A stretch of 64,000 bases of DNA from Nymphaea colorata (GCF_008831285.2 NC_045139.1:35375706-35439705); one strand, 5' to 3'. Positions 52,099 to 62,510 are shown, counted from the first letter of the stretch. Program-made: numbers and translations. The notes: a model not told the origin generated them from the letters alone.

Positions 52099-54164
52099 CT
52101 GGGAAAAAAAGGAGTCTTCCACAGTAGCACTTCGGATGTAGCTAAACATTTTTCCTGCCACAAAAACAGGAACAGACTCCAAAATTCAACATCATGTCTC
52201 GTTAGTGATTCACCTGATTTATCTATATATCTTCACCAGGGTGGTGAACATTCATGTTCTAAATATGGAATTTTATGGGCGAAGAACAATTTTAATTCTT
52301 ACGCTCTTACTATACAGTTGCACTAGCACATAGTCAAAACAGATATTTGTGAAATTCCTATACAGTTGCACTAGCACATAGCCAAAACAGATATTTGTGA
52401 AATTACTATACAGTTGCACTAGCACATAGCCAAAACAGATATTTGTGAAATCTAATAAATTCTTATAGTTTCACTACAAATTTTTTTAACAGGTTTGAGC
52501 AGAATTTTGCTGATTTTTTTTTTTTTGCAAATAATTGGTCATTTTACACTGGCATACACTGTATGTTATTTGTCACTTTTTAGTAATGAAGATAGAGTTT
52601 CTAAGGGTTGTGCACTTAACCATAAAGCATTAGATTATAACTACCTTTTTCTTTACACTGGTTATATATTTCTTACATTCTTTTCAGTCATTTAAGTCAT
52701 ATTGGCTAGTTCCCAATTTTCAGATGATTTACATTCTTTACTTGTAGATCACTAACTTGAAATATTTTTCTCCTTTTGGCATAGAAAAAAAATGCAATGC
52801 TATCACTAAAAAGCGATAAAATGCAATCCTAATTACTAAAAGTTTAAAACCTCGAGAAATAAGAGAGAGAATGGGAAAAAACTGCATATGAACAAAAGAA
52901 GAACAAGTAGAAAAAAAATACTACTCAAATGGTAAAATAAGAAGAATATGAAGCAGAAAAAAGGAAACTGTAGAGAAAAAAGGCTGTTGAAGAAAATAAT
53001 CTAGGCTGAAGGCTCTTGGGGTCTTACTGTCTTAGACTCTTAAGCAATGGCCTGAGCATTTCCATATGGCACGTTGCCTGGAAACAGCTAGCCTACGCCG
53101 GTCAAGACACAGACCTAAACCAGACTTTGACAACATAGCAGCCAGAAAATCAGACAGTAACCCCTCCAAGAAAGTTCTGATATAAAACCATATAAAAATA
53201 GAATGACACAAGACTTTGAGGTGGAAAAAAGGAAAAGAGTGAAGAAAGTGCAGGGGCACAGCAAAGTTTCAAGAAAGCAACCAACTAGGTTCAGTAGCCT
53301 TTTGCCTATGCTGCAAATATTCACATATTCAGAGGCCGAGTTCATCCCCAGTAGGTGCTTCCCAAAAGCAACTACTCAAAGACAAAAATCACAAATTTAC
53401 AGAACGGAAGTGGCCCAAGTTTCGTGGGATACCATTACGTAGGAGACACCCCAAACATTCTTCTACGGATAACAAGCAGATGAAGAAATGAATGAACTGC
53501 TTCGTACGTCAAGTGAGCAAAAGCGTAAAGCACTAGGAAGATCATAATGAGAAGCAGAAATCCTATATTGACGTAGACCAAGGACTGAACTAGGGTTAGT
53601 GTTTGAGCACCTCGACGCTCGTTGTCCACTCCAAACAACATTACCCAATCGATGTAAGGGTTTGATCGACTCAACAGTTCGTACGACACTAAGATCTTAA
53701 AGAAGTTGAATTTTGTTTTACGCTAACACGCCTCTTGTGCAGCAAAATTAGCCCCAAATCATTTTCTCCATAAAAAATAAAATTCAATAGATTCCAGCGA
53801 GGTCAATTTATCCTAAAAAGTTTCAAGCACGCAAAACAAGCTTCCATCAAATTGATCAATGAAACACCAACCCCATTTCCCATCAAGGTTCACGGCACAG
53901 AAACCAACAGGCACGCAACGAACAAGCAATCGAAGCACGATTGGTAGCAATCCATAACTGATCCCACGAAAGCTTCAGTAAGCCCTAGGAAATAATAGGG
54001 CAAAACAGAAGAAAAATAGGAAAAGAAAAGGACAAGGAAACTTTCATGACCTGCGTCGCTCGAGCGAGCTCGTCGATCTGAGAAAACCGCTGGGGACTCC
54101 GCTTAACTTTTGCGTCGCTCTTGTGCAGGGCAAAGCCGCGAAGCTTCTTGAATGAGGACTTCAT
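41838..54164 (-). CDS. BAR-like / hydroxyproline-rich protein of the At2g33490 family
   Basis: Minus-strand exons: 54164-54051, 49961-49889, 49519-49445, 46721-46660, 46568-46500, 46004-45976 (29 nt), 45894-45690, 45604-45380, 44414-44358, 43483-42463, and a tentative last exon 41887-41838. The joined frame is 659 codons plus TAG. Residues 1-~250 form the helical BAR-like region: MKSSFKKLRGFALHKSD, QDMRNCYDSLFAAAAATA, LRELGSCLLEKTALNDDED, FIFRLKSLKQGQSRSLLTQ, RHHAAQ, IDYQFSGLEDDD. The C-terminal half is disordered and Pro/Ser-rich, with family motifs KRQAFSGPLTGKPLSNKP, PKISELHELPRPPG, SAPLVSRSQQRS and SSPPLTPLAFP. BAR folds bind curved membranes, so a trafficking role is likely but unproven for this plant family. 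The start is the ATG of the conserved MKSS/MKTS N-terminus. Intron 1 is about 4.1 kb and intron 3 about 2.7 kb. The last exon (GPCKAAGVRFLWVKHG-stop) rests only on a matching splice phase. Confidence 0.92.
46281..46342. repeat. (TG)n(AG)n microsatellite
   Basis: A TG run changes to AG units with one AAAG interruption, in an intron of the BAR-like gene between the microexon and the exon at 46500-46568. Confidence 0.93.
48296..49133. mobile_element. TIR element loaded with (GGAAGA)n / (TCTTCC)n minisatellite
   Basis: The left end GGCCAGTTTGATGGCTGGAA and the right end TTTTCCAGGCCATCAAACTGG are near-perfect inverted repeats. Subterminal parts share AAATATTTCC / GGAAATATGG-type words. Between them lies a ~300-bp purine tract of GGAAGA/GGGAAGG units (48455-48750). 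A spacer around 48750-48768 precedes a ~180-bp pyrimidine tract of TTCCTCC/CTTCTT units (48768-48945), so the interior is itself a large inverted repeat. No target duplication was confirmed. There is no transposase; the four long Glu/Gly/Arg or Ser/Pro open frames here are artefacts of the tract. It lies in intron 3 of the BAR-like gene. Confidence 0.8.
52043..52098. repeat. (CA)n(TA)n compound microsatellite
   Basis: About 19 CA units then about 9 TA units, in intron 1 of the BAR-like gene. Confidence 0.95.
52310..52452. repeat. Tandem repeat, 3 copies, period 48 bp
   Basis: CTATACAGTTGCACTAGCAC starts at 52310, 52358 and 52406. The copies are nearly identical; copy 1 differs at TAGTCAAAA versus TAGCCAAAA. 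It lies in intron 1 of the BAR-like gene and is a young local expansion. Confidence 0.96.
53435..53689 (-). CDS. Unrecognised 84-codon open frame with one membrane-like segment, inside intron 1 of the BAR-like gene
   Basis: The frame begins MSYELLSRSNPYIDW. It has a mixed, non-repetitive N-terminal part (VDNERRGAQTLTLVQ), a hydrophobic stretch of about 23 residues (VYVNIGFLLLIMIFLVLYAFA) and a basic tail (VIRRRMFG). Unlike neighbouring frames it is not low-complexity. It lies on the same strand as the host gene, within its first intron, about 360 bp downstream of exon 1. I do not recognise a family. It could be a nested small gene, an alternative exon (a TTAG acceptor lies directly before it), a fragment of a lost gene, or chance. 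Coding status is unproven. Confidence 0.25.
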   Translation of the reverse strand: MSYELLSRSNPYIDWVMLFGVDNERRGAQTLTLVQSLVYVNIGFLLLIMIFLVLYAFAHLTYEAVHSFLHLLVIRRRMFGVSPT

Positions 54165-54720
54165 CTCCTCGCAGAAGCAAGGGAGCAGCTGCGCTTCTCT
54201 CCCCTCTCCCTTGCTCTTCTTCCTTCTCCTGATTCTTAGAACCAGTGAGCACCAAGATAACCCTAATCGGCCACGAGCTCCATAACGCGAGAGAAAGAGA
54301 GAGAGAGAGCGCGCTCAGTGGGAAAAGGAGAAGAATGGGGAGAGAGGATCCTCACAGGGAGACGGACCTGGAAGGTATTGGCGGGAAAGGCGAGGACAAG
54401 ATAGTCCTTTTAAGAAATCCGAGAACCCCCCGCAACCCGGGTTCTAACCATGGTTTGACCCGACCGGACGCTTATCCGCGGCTGCCCGCAATGATCTTCT
54501 CCGAGTCGGATGTGGCGGGACGGAATCTTTCGTATCGGTAATCGACGATCCGATACGAATCGAGTGGGGCCCCCGAACTCCTCATTCCCGTCCTTTGCCG
54601 TTGACTCCGCCAGTCTTCTCCTCGAGTGACGTGCCACGTCAGCGAGGCGTCGTTCGTCCGACGTGGACAGAGTGCCAGCTTGGCACCTGATCTCTTTGAT
54701 TCGCCGGGTCCTCCGGAAAG
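54165..54720 (-). promoter_or_regulatory. 5' leader and CpG-rich promoter region of the BAR-like gene
   Basis: A (GA)n at 54290-54310 reads as a CT-rich leader on the transcribed strand, 130 bp upstream of the ATG. The 54240-54720 stretch is the most CpG-dense part of this end of the window (CGCGAGAG, CCCGACCGGACG, CGTCGTTCGTCCGACG), typical of an unmethylated promoter. No clear TATA box was identified. Confidence 0.45.
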
Positions 54721-56885
54721 GTCAAGTCAGTGAGTCACACTTACCATACAATAAACTCGTGTTGTTATTGTCGCCATCATCTATGGGGCTGATGTCGACG
54801 TCGGTCAAATAATGCTTGCTGATACGGGTTTATTTTGGAATATTAATTTCTTTTATTTTGTTAAATATTTAAAAAATATTTTATTAACCATTTTACTTAA
54901 AATAAATAACAAATATTTTTAAGTTATGAACATAACTTGCATGCTTCAACTTGCATATAAAGCATCACTTTACTTAGTATAAAAGCATAGCTTTAAGAGG
55001 TGAAACAAAAAATGCGATGCATAAACAAATAAATAATAATTTAACAAATTGTTATTATTGAAATTCCAAATGTTTGATGTTCATATTGAAACTTTTAATC
55101 TGAAATTATTGATGTTAAAATCTTCTTAAAATTCAATCATAATTGAGTCTCAATAATTCTTTCAACCCTAAAGATTTGTGCTCTCTAAACTTGTTTAAGA
55201 AGTCAAATTTGACAAAAAATAAGTTGAAAGCTCAGCCAAACCAATTGGACATAAATCCACCTACACCATTTATTATGTCCTAGCAATAATGAAGGTTGCC
55301 CACTTGACCCACCCCAATAGAGTCGATCCGCTGCTGGCTAGGATGCACTCAAATGAATGGATCATCTTCTTAGGTGCCACAGAGTTCAACGAACAAAACT
55401 GATTGCCTCCTTGGCTAGAGGTAAAAGTTGCAAACCAATGGCCGAGGGCATAGTGGGTGTTTAGGCCTGAACACCAACTCTCAATGGCGGAGCCAAAATT
55501 TTTGGCAGAGGGTAGAGGCAGAGCCAAGATTTCTCCGTTGGTTTTTTGTTAGGTGGGGGAGGGAGAATCCGCAAACAGTCACTCGGTACGGAGCCAAAAC
55601 CTATCTTTCAAAAGTTTTTAGAGAAACCATATTTGCATCTTTCAAAATTGCAATGTCATTTTTGATGAGCTGGTGTGGATAGTGGCTCACACCACTAGCT
55701 AAATATAGCTTCGCTATTGCCCACTTTTGTATTTTGTATTTGAGTCTTCTTGTGCAGGGGCGGAGCTAGGATTTTCTTCAAGGGCAGGCTAACAATCCGA
55801 CCTTTAAATCCGCGTAGGGTCAAACTGAATTCTAATACAAAAAATACATTATGTAATTAAAAAATATTATTTTTTTCAATATAAAAAAAAATTATTGGCT
55901 GGGTGGGGCCATGGCCTAGGCGACCCCCCCCCTCCTTCTGCCCCCTGCTCTTGTGTGACTAAGAGGTCATTTGGCATCCATAATAAATTGTTACCGTCCA
56001 ATAATTCTATCCGAAAGTTTGAGATAGATTCATAGAATACTATGTTATAAGATTTCATGAATCTGCCTTAATTTTTTAAGCAGTTCCACTGAATAGTAAC
56101 AATTTGTTACTGATATCACAACCTTTTAAGAGGTATTTTTGTTCCTTTACAGTTTTTTGACGTTCATTTTTGTCCTCATAAAAGTATACTGAACTACATT
56201 GTCCATGATTGCGTGACTTCGGGTGAGTGAGAGGCTAATCCCACCGCCCGAGTGAAGGCTGAAACCCTTTTCTTCCTCTCATCCTGTCAAGGTCCAAGGC
56301 TGCATTATGGTGTCTCAGGGAAGGTGCTCGTTATGCACTATTTGCATATCAGTATCTCCTTTTTTGCAATACAGATTGTTGACACCATGAGAGTTTGTAA
56401 CAAAGACTGACCGCCTACTAGCCTCTGCCTCGGTTGTTGCACCAACCTCTTCAGGGATATGATCGCCTGACTTGACACCAAAAAAAAAATATGCGGATGA
56501 GTTGAGTGCCAATCAATGCAAAGAGGCACCATAGGAGAATCACATGTGGACTTGTATGGACAGTTCCCCACACAATCTCACAAAAGTTTCTATATTTACA
56601 TATTAGTTGACCGCAAAAATATAAGGTGCTCTCAAATATTTTGCTATATATTTGAAAGGTCTAAAATTGTTTGAATTAGTGTACCTCAGACTAAAAATTG
56701 AATCTCGTTTTTCAGAGAACTCAATGTCGATGTCTTTGTTAGAATAATTGCTAGTTGTGGAATAGTTACAAGCAAGCATATAAGTGATGGTCGTAGTTGT
56801 GAGTTGTGACAGCGTCAATGACAAGGACCAGATTTAGAAAGAAGTTTAGCATGACTGAGTCAAATGACTAGTAGAATATTAGAGA
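54721..56885. other. Intergenic region
   Basis: AT-rich DNA with one clear MITE (55755-55947). No coding frame of more than 100 codons and no recognisable domain. Confidence 0.6.
55755..55947. mobile_element. 193-bp hAT-type MITE, same family as 34019-34203
   Basis: Left end CAGGGGCGGAGCTAGGATTT; right end CTTCTGCCCCCTG. The flanking 8-mers are TTCTTGTG (55747-55754) and CTCTTGTG (55948-55955), one mismatch. The internal layout matches the 34-kb copy, including an A-rich centre and the GGCCATGGCCTAGGCGAC block followed by a C run. It is non-autonomous. Confidence 0.88.
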
Positions 56886-57131
56886 ACGATCTAAAGAGGG
56901 TCAGGATTGAGATACGGCTCAGACTCCTACAAGAGGCAGCAGTGGAGAATTTTCCGCAGTGGGCGAAAGCCTGATGAAGCAATGCCGCATGGAGGTAGAA
57001 GCCCTACGGATCGTGTTCTTCTTTTTCTAGAGAAATAAGTAATGACCATGTTTGACGAATAAGCATCAGCTAACTCTATGCCAGCAGCCGCGGCAAGACA
57101 AAGGATGCAAACGTTATCCAGAATGATTGGG
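56886..57131 (+). pseudogene. rrn16: Nuclear insertion of a plastid 16S rRNA fragment (NUPT)
   Basis: The segment follows chloroplast 16S rRNA across the conserved block around E. coli positions 310-560. It runs from GAGATACGGCTCAGACTCCT through CAGCAGTGGAGAATTTTCCG, GGGCGAAAGCCTGATGAAGC and GGAGGTAGAAGCCCTACGG. It then has AATAAGCATCAGCTAACTCT, the 530-loop CCAGCAGCCGCGGCAAGAC, and GCAAACGTTATCCAGAATGA. The plastid-type spacing around the variable helix (TTCTTCTTTTTCTAGAGAAA) excludes nuclear 18S and mitochondrial origin. Differences are mostly G-to-A or C-to-T (CCTACAAGAGG for CCTACGGGAGG), as expected for methylated nuclear copies. It is a fragment with no flanking plastid genes and is not a functional rRNA gene. 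Confidence 0.93.
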
Positions 57132-57160
57132 CCAACTTTGACTTTTAATCCAGGGCTGTT

Positions 57161-57324
57161 CAACGAGTAAAGCCAACTTGGGGTCGACTTGAACTCGCCC
57201 AATAAAACTCGATGTTTTAGTAAATGAATCGAGTTTAAGTCAATAAATAAACTCGTTTAATTTTTTAATTTAATGAGTCAAGCTTGAGCTAGGTAGGCTC
57301 GAACTTGATTCGTGAACAGCCTTA
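57161..57324. mobile_element. MITE-like element, GGCTGTTCA termini
   Basis: Left end GGGCTGTTCAACGAG; right end TTCGTGAACAGCC, so the ends are inverted repeats. The interior has CTCG/GAGTCAAG/GAGTTTAAGT words of the same type as 60065-60544. Flanks TTAATCCA and TTATCCCC match at five of eight positions, an eroded target duplication at best. It lies 30 bp from the plastid rRNA fragment. Confidence 0.6.
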
Positions 57325-57552
57325 TCCCCATTTCTTGCTTGGTTTGGTTGCCTAGACCGGTGTGCAGAAGTATTCTAAAGTGAGATCGAAGCATTGTGAA
57401 AGAAAACCAAGCCAAATTGGGATTGAGATTTACAATTGGGATATTATGAGACAAAAAAGACCTACATACAACACATGCGCCATGAACAAAGACCGGTAGA
57501 TGGCCTCATTGCGTTAGGCGTGAGGCATAGACCACATTATTTGTCCAACCAG

Positions 57553-57683
57553 GGGCGGAGCTAGGATTTTTTTTAGGGGCGGGCCAAATGGGAGTTGGGT
57601 TTATTGGGTTGGATTTGGGTAGGGAGAAACTGAACTCACATTCAAAAAATACATAGAGACAAAAAAAAATCAATTTTATATTG

Positions 57684-57733
<50 letters not shown>

Positions 57734-57770
57734 CGTACTGCACCCACCCTTTAATTTCCTCGTCCAAAAC
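57553..57770. mobile_element. Third copy of the CAGGGGCGGAG MITE family, eroded right end
   Basis: The left end CAGGGGCGGAGCTAGGATTT is identical over 20 bases to the 55755 copy, followed by GGGGCGGGCCAAA. The A-rich centre has been replaced by a (TA)n run (about 57688-57732), then GTACTGCACCCACCC. The right terminus and target duplication are not clean. Confidence 0.7.
57688..57732. repeat. (TA)n microsatellite
   Basis: About 22 TA units, apparently grown within the A/T-rich centre of the MITE at 57553. Confidence 0.95.
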
Positions 57771-60064
57771 TTGTCTACGACATCTCCATATTGCCATTTA
57801 AATATATCTAGAAAATAACATATAGTATTTTAAAATTCCCCAACATCGGCATCATCATATGAAAGGAAAATAAAGAAATAAAAATAGAGTAAAATGCAAG
57901 TATGGTCATTTGTATCTGGACTTTGGGAGTTGTCTACATCAGAATATCTCTGAGTATCTTTGAAGACATGAGAAGCAAACCATTCTTTTGAAAATGATCA
58001 ATTATTTAGTAATCTAAAAGGTGAAATTGTTCATAAATAAATAAATTCAAGAATGATTAGTGTGAACTATAATTTTAGCATGTGAAGTGTAATAAGCATA
58101 AGAATGCTCTTCATGTTGCCTTCGTTCTATCAAATAATTGCTGTGGGGCCTAAGTTTTACCAAACAAGAGAAAATAATTCAGATCTTCCATTTGTTTGAC
58201 CAACTAGATTTTTCATCTCATATCAAGCAACATGTCGTATTTACGTTTATGTCTTGTGTCAAATAATTAGTGAAGCACTTGTCAGTTGCTACTTTTAACT
58301 GTCGTAAAGATTTTTCTCTCTGTTTTCCTTTTTTTTTTTTTCTGGTTTCTTCACAAACTTTAACTTTTAAGTACGTAAATTATTTTGGCTTTACAATAGT
58401 CAGCAAAATAATTGACTTGTACGTGCCTATAAATATATGATTTTTTTTTATATGAAGATTTACGTATGGCCTGCTAAATAATTATTAGAAATTAAACAGG
58501 CCATTGTAGATTTTCTGGCTTTCCTGTTTGATGTGGCTTTCGACTTAGTCTCGGGTTCAAGCCCGAAAAAAAGAGTCTCGGGTTCAAGCCCGAAAAAAGG
58601 GCACCGGACTAGCTTGATCAATTATCAGGTGGGCACAGTGGGCCTGACAATATTTTTTAATATATAATTATAATATTTTATTATGATTAATTATATATAT
58701 ATATATATATATAATTTAATCAGGCCATCTACGCTTGAAACTCACTCCTTAACCCGGCACAGAGAGAGGTGCACCAGAAACCTTGACGGCTTGTGAGGAG
58801 TTGCTCAAGCAATGGCAAACGCTCCTTACCTTTAATTTCAGCAGTGCCGACATGTGTTTCCCAAACGATTCTTTAATTTGGGGTGTCACATGCTTCAGGG
58901 GCCTATCTTCAATAATAAAGTCTGGATTTTTCGAGGTAATTTTGCAAACTACTTTGTTTTTGGACCAGTGCATTAGGTGATCTTCTCCAATATATCCAGC
59001 TTCATCGAGTTTTTTCATGATAGGCTGAAATTAAATTAAACATAATGGAATTTTTACGTCTCGGGCTTGTCTACTGGGATTTGGTAACAAAAATAATTCT
59101 CTGATCTCTATTGAGTTCGGATCGACTTTGTGATTCCGTGAAGATCAGACAACAAAAAACCCGATTGCATGTGAATTTCAGGTCTTAATCTAGTTGGACC
59201 TGCGTTTGATTTGAAACGATCAGCTCTAGGTAGGAAAACAAGAAGAAGAAGAAGACAGGATTCAATCATAACAAGTCGGGAGAAATTTGAGTGGGTCAGA
59301 CCATGTTCTCTTGTCTACTGTTTGCATGCTCCCATATAGACAATACGAACCCCCATTTTCTTGTTGGTCCGAAAATGCTAAACAAAAAAACTCTTTAACA
59401 GTTCTGAACTAATGGAAGGACAAAGGTAGGTTGGTAGAACAGGCTAAACGAGCACAACCGTGTCTCTCACCCCAATAATAATTTTTCTATATACAAAATA
59501 ATTGTAAATAGTTCTAAGAAAGCATCAAAAAATGGTCTAGAAATGTCTACCAAGTATGCTATTAAATCATGTAAATGAAAGTGCGACATGGACAAAGCCC
59601 TTGCCCCTGGAATCCAGGGCTGCTTGGGGACCTAAATGAAACATCAACTAGAATGTTGTACATCTACTATTTGCAGTTTAAAAAAGTAGTGCCCATAAGG
59701 ATCGAAGAACTAACGACAAACTTTCACCAACCCGGCAGTCTGACTGCTACTTACGGTCATAGCTGAAACAAATAGGCACAGTCAGCCACATCCAGTTCAT
59801 ATACATAGTCAGCTGAACCAGGAAACCATGGATATGCACATGCGATCAGTTTGCAACATATGCATGAAACTTCAAAGGCCGTTCTTACTACCATGCTGAC
59901 AATTATCTATTCTGAAAATCATCATGATTGCAAACCTCTAGCATGTGTCATTGTACAATGGGAACCACTGGCATTATGCAGATAAAAAAATCAAATTGAT
60001 TCGTCAAGACATGAAGATTCAAGGAGTATCTGCATTTGTATTAGCAAATTTAAGACTCGATGAA

Positions 60065-60544
60065 TAGGGGTGAACAACGAGTCTAACTATTTGAGCTCGA
60101 CTTATTAAAGCTCGGTTCCTGAACGAGTTCGAGTCGAGTCATTTGCTTAATGAGTCGAGCTCGAGTTCATGAGTCGACTCGTTCAAATAATCAAGTCGAA
60201 TTAGAGTTTACTGAACTTGAACTGTTAAAGCTTGACTTGCCTCGAAAATGATGTGTGGCGATTTTTTAAAAAGCTGGTATATTGTCATTAATTAATTATA
60301 AAAGTTTTTACAAAAGCTCCTTCAAGTTTGTTGAGCTTTAATCGAGTCAAACTCGATTTATGACAAAGTAATAGTTCATATATTCAAACTAGTTTGTGGA
60401 GCCTTCATCGAGTTGAGTTTGAGCTCAACACGTGACTGCCGAATCGAGCTCCAACTCGAGCTATTTTCGAGCTCGAGGTTTCATTAGTCGAGCCCAGCTC
60501 AAGCTGACTGAACTCGGGCTCGACTCGGCTCATGTTCACTCCTA
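60065..60544. mobile_element. 480-bp hAT-type MITE, TAGGGGTGAAC termini
   Basis: Left end TAGGGGTGAAC; right end GTTCACTCCTA, a one-mismatch inverted repeat. The flanks are TCGATGAA (60057-60064) and TCGATGAG (60545-60552), 7 of 8 identical. The interior is rich in GAGCTCGAG and GAGTCGAGTC words and parallels the element at about 4045-4396. No transposase is present. Confidence 0.88.
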
Positions 60545-60546
60545 TC

Positions 60547-60680
60547 GATGAGCAACTCGGTAGTGCTTTCGGCTTATGGCAATTATATCCATCAACCTCA
60601 AAGATCTTGTAGCGATGAGCAACTCGGTAGTGCTTTCAGTTCACATCTTACTGGCAATTGTATCCATCAACCTCAAAGAT
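60547..60680. repeat. Tandem duplication, 2 copies, period 67 bp
   Basis: GATGAGCAACTCGGTAGTGC occurs at 60547 and 60614. ATCCATCAACCTCAAAGATC occurs in both units. The second unit has a short insertion (CACATCTTA). It abuts the target duplication of the MITE at 60065-60544. Confidence 0.93.
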
Positions 60681-62010
60681 CTTGTAGTGTATTGAGATGC
60701 ACCACATGCGGCAGCAAAACTTCATCTTTTGTAATGAAAAAGGAACTCAAGTTTCTAATGCTCCATCTAATCACAAACACTCGATTAAAGGTCATTTTGT
60801 AGATCTTAGACATGGATTCCGAGATCCTCATTTGTATGATTCCATGACCCACCAGACCCTAGTATATGAATATTCCAATTCAGGACTTTGATCATTGCAA
60901 TATGGCAGTGTGAATCATCGCCACAGAAAACGCGTTAAAAGACGCTTTAAATGTAAAAAATAGGTCAGCCGAAAAAAAGGGAGAGCGTGTTTTTTTTTTT
61001 TAAAAAAAAGAAACACGTTCTTTCACATTGTGCCCTTTTTTGTTTTTGTTTTCTCAGTTTTTTCAGCTTTTGATTGTCAGACAATTTTAGCATTTTATGA
61101 TTAAGATTTTGGCCACTTTTCTCTTTTTCACTAAAAGATTAATTGTTTTAACATGTGCCGCGATCGTTAAAAAAAAAAACTTTGTCTTTTTAAACCCGAG
61201 AAAAACATGATTGTTTAAAACTTGAAAACAATATTTATGGCCATAGTATAAAACTAAGAATCCTGTCAAAAATTTGACCTAGTGAGATCAATCTGTGATC
61301 TCACCACAGCCAAGCAACCAAGGATTGGAGTACTAGCTTTTTCTGCATATTTCTAGATATTCATGTCTGCTTCTCAAGAAAAAGAGAAGGCTAAGATGGT
61401 TTATTAATTAATCTTAATTAGAGCCAGTCCGTGGTCTTCCAAGTCTTTGGCATATTGTCTTGCTGCCAAGTGGGTATGGTCCCAAAGCTTGTCCTTTCCT
61501 TTGGAATATCGTTCTCACCAAACAATGGTCTAAGAAAAAAAACACACAAAGAACGCAACCAAACTAATGTGTTGTTTGTTTTTTTTTACAAGGCTAATCT
61601 CTTGTTGCTTGCCGTAAGCAAACTTAATGTGTTAATTTGTTTTGGCTCTCGCTTCATGTGAAAGCAGGTGTGTCCCATGGAAAGTTGGATGAACACCTCC
61701 CTTTCATCTTGTCACTTCAGTTCCCAACCAATATTTTAAATTTCAGCTGAGCAAACCATTGAAGACTTTTGGAAGTACTAATCCCCTAAATGTCATTCTA
61801 AGCAATTATTATATTGCCAACACGTAGCAACAAAAATACATTCCATTTGTTGATTCTTCAAAGTAGAGAGTAACTCATTTGAGTTGAGCACCACCCAACT
61901 CTTTTAAAAAATTGCTCAAGGGGTTAACATTATACCATCCGTGTTTTGCTGGCAACAATGTCCTCTAATGCCACTCCTTTATAATGTAAATAATAAACTG
62001 TAAATAATAG

Positions 62011-62510
62011 CATGCACGACACTCAAGTTGAATGATATATTATAAAATCACCGAAGTTTTGAAATAGCTCTATAGCTCTAAATCTTGAACGGGATCACTG
62101 GTAGCTCTAAATCTTGAACGGGATCACTGATAGATCTAAATCTTGAATTAAATAACATGCACGACACTTAAGTTAAAAGATATATTATAGAATCACCGAA
62201 GTTTTGAAATAGCTCTAAATCTTGAACATCACTGAAGTTTTGAAATAGCTTAGCTCTAAATCTTGAATTAAATAGCATGCACGACACTTAAGTTAAAGGA
62301 TATATTATAGAATCACCGAAGTTTTGAAATAGCTCTAAATCTTGAACGTATAGGATCACTGAAGTTTTGAACTGAAGTTTTGAAATAGCTCTAGCATGCA
62401 TGACACTCAAATTGAAGGATATATTGTAGAGAAATAGCTATAAATCTTGAACGTATAGGATCACCGAAGTTTTGAAATAGCTCTAAATCTTGAACGTAAA
62501 CGTAAGGGGT
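62011..62510. repeat. Complex tandem repeat, ~4 higher-order units of 119-145 bp
   Basis: CATGCACGACACT (or CATGCATGACACT) recurs at 62011, 62156, 62276 and 62395. Each is followed by AAGTT(A)AA-GATATATTATAGA, ATCACCGAAGTTTTGAAATA and GCTCTAAATCTTGAA. The sub-unit TAGCTCTAAATCTTGAACGG is itself duplicated inside several units. Non-coding. Confidence 0.93.

Larger units (their letters stand above)
57325..60056. other. Intergenic region
   Basis: No supported gene. It contains a MITE-family copy (57553-57770), a tandem 28-bp duplication of CTCGGGTTCAAGCCCGAAAA (about 58551-58598), and a (TA)n run at 58692-58712. The 89-codon minus-strand frame at 58749-59018 is non-repetitive (KNKVVCKITSKNPDFIIEDR) but belongs to no family I recognise. 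Confidence 0.5.

Noticed and set aside
62011..62510. Regularly spaced repeats resembling a CRISPR array
   Set aside because: Units are tandem with nested sub-repeats and similar 'spacers', the host is a plant nuclear genome, and no cas genes exist.
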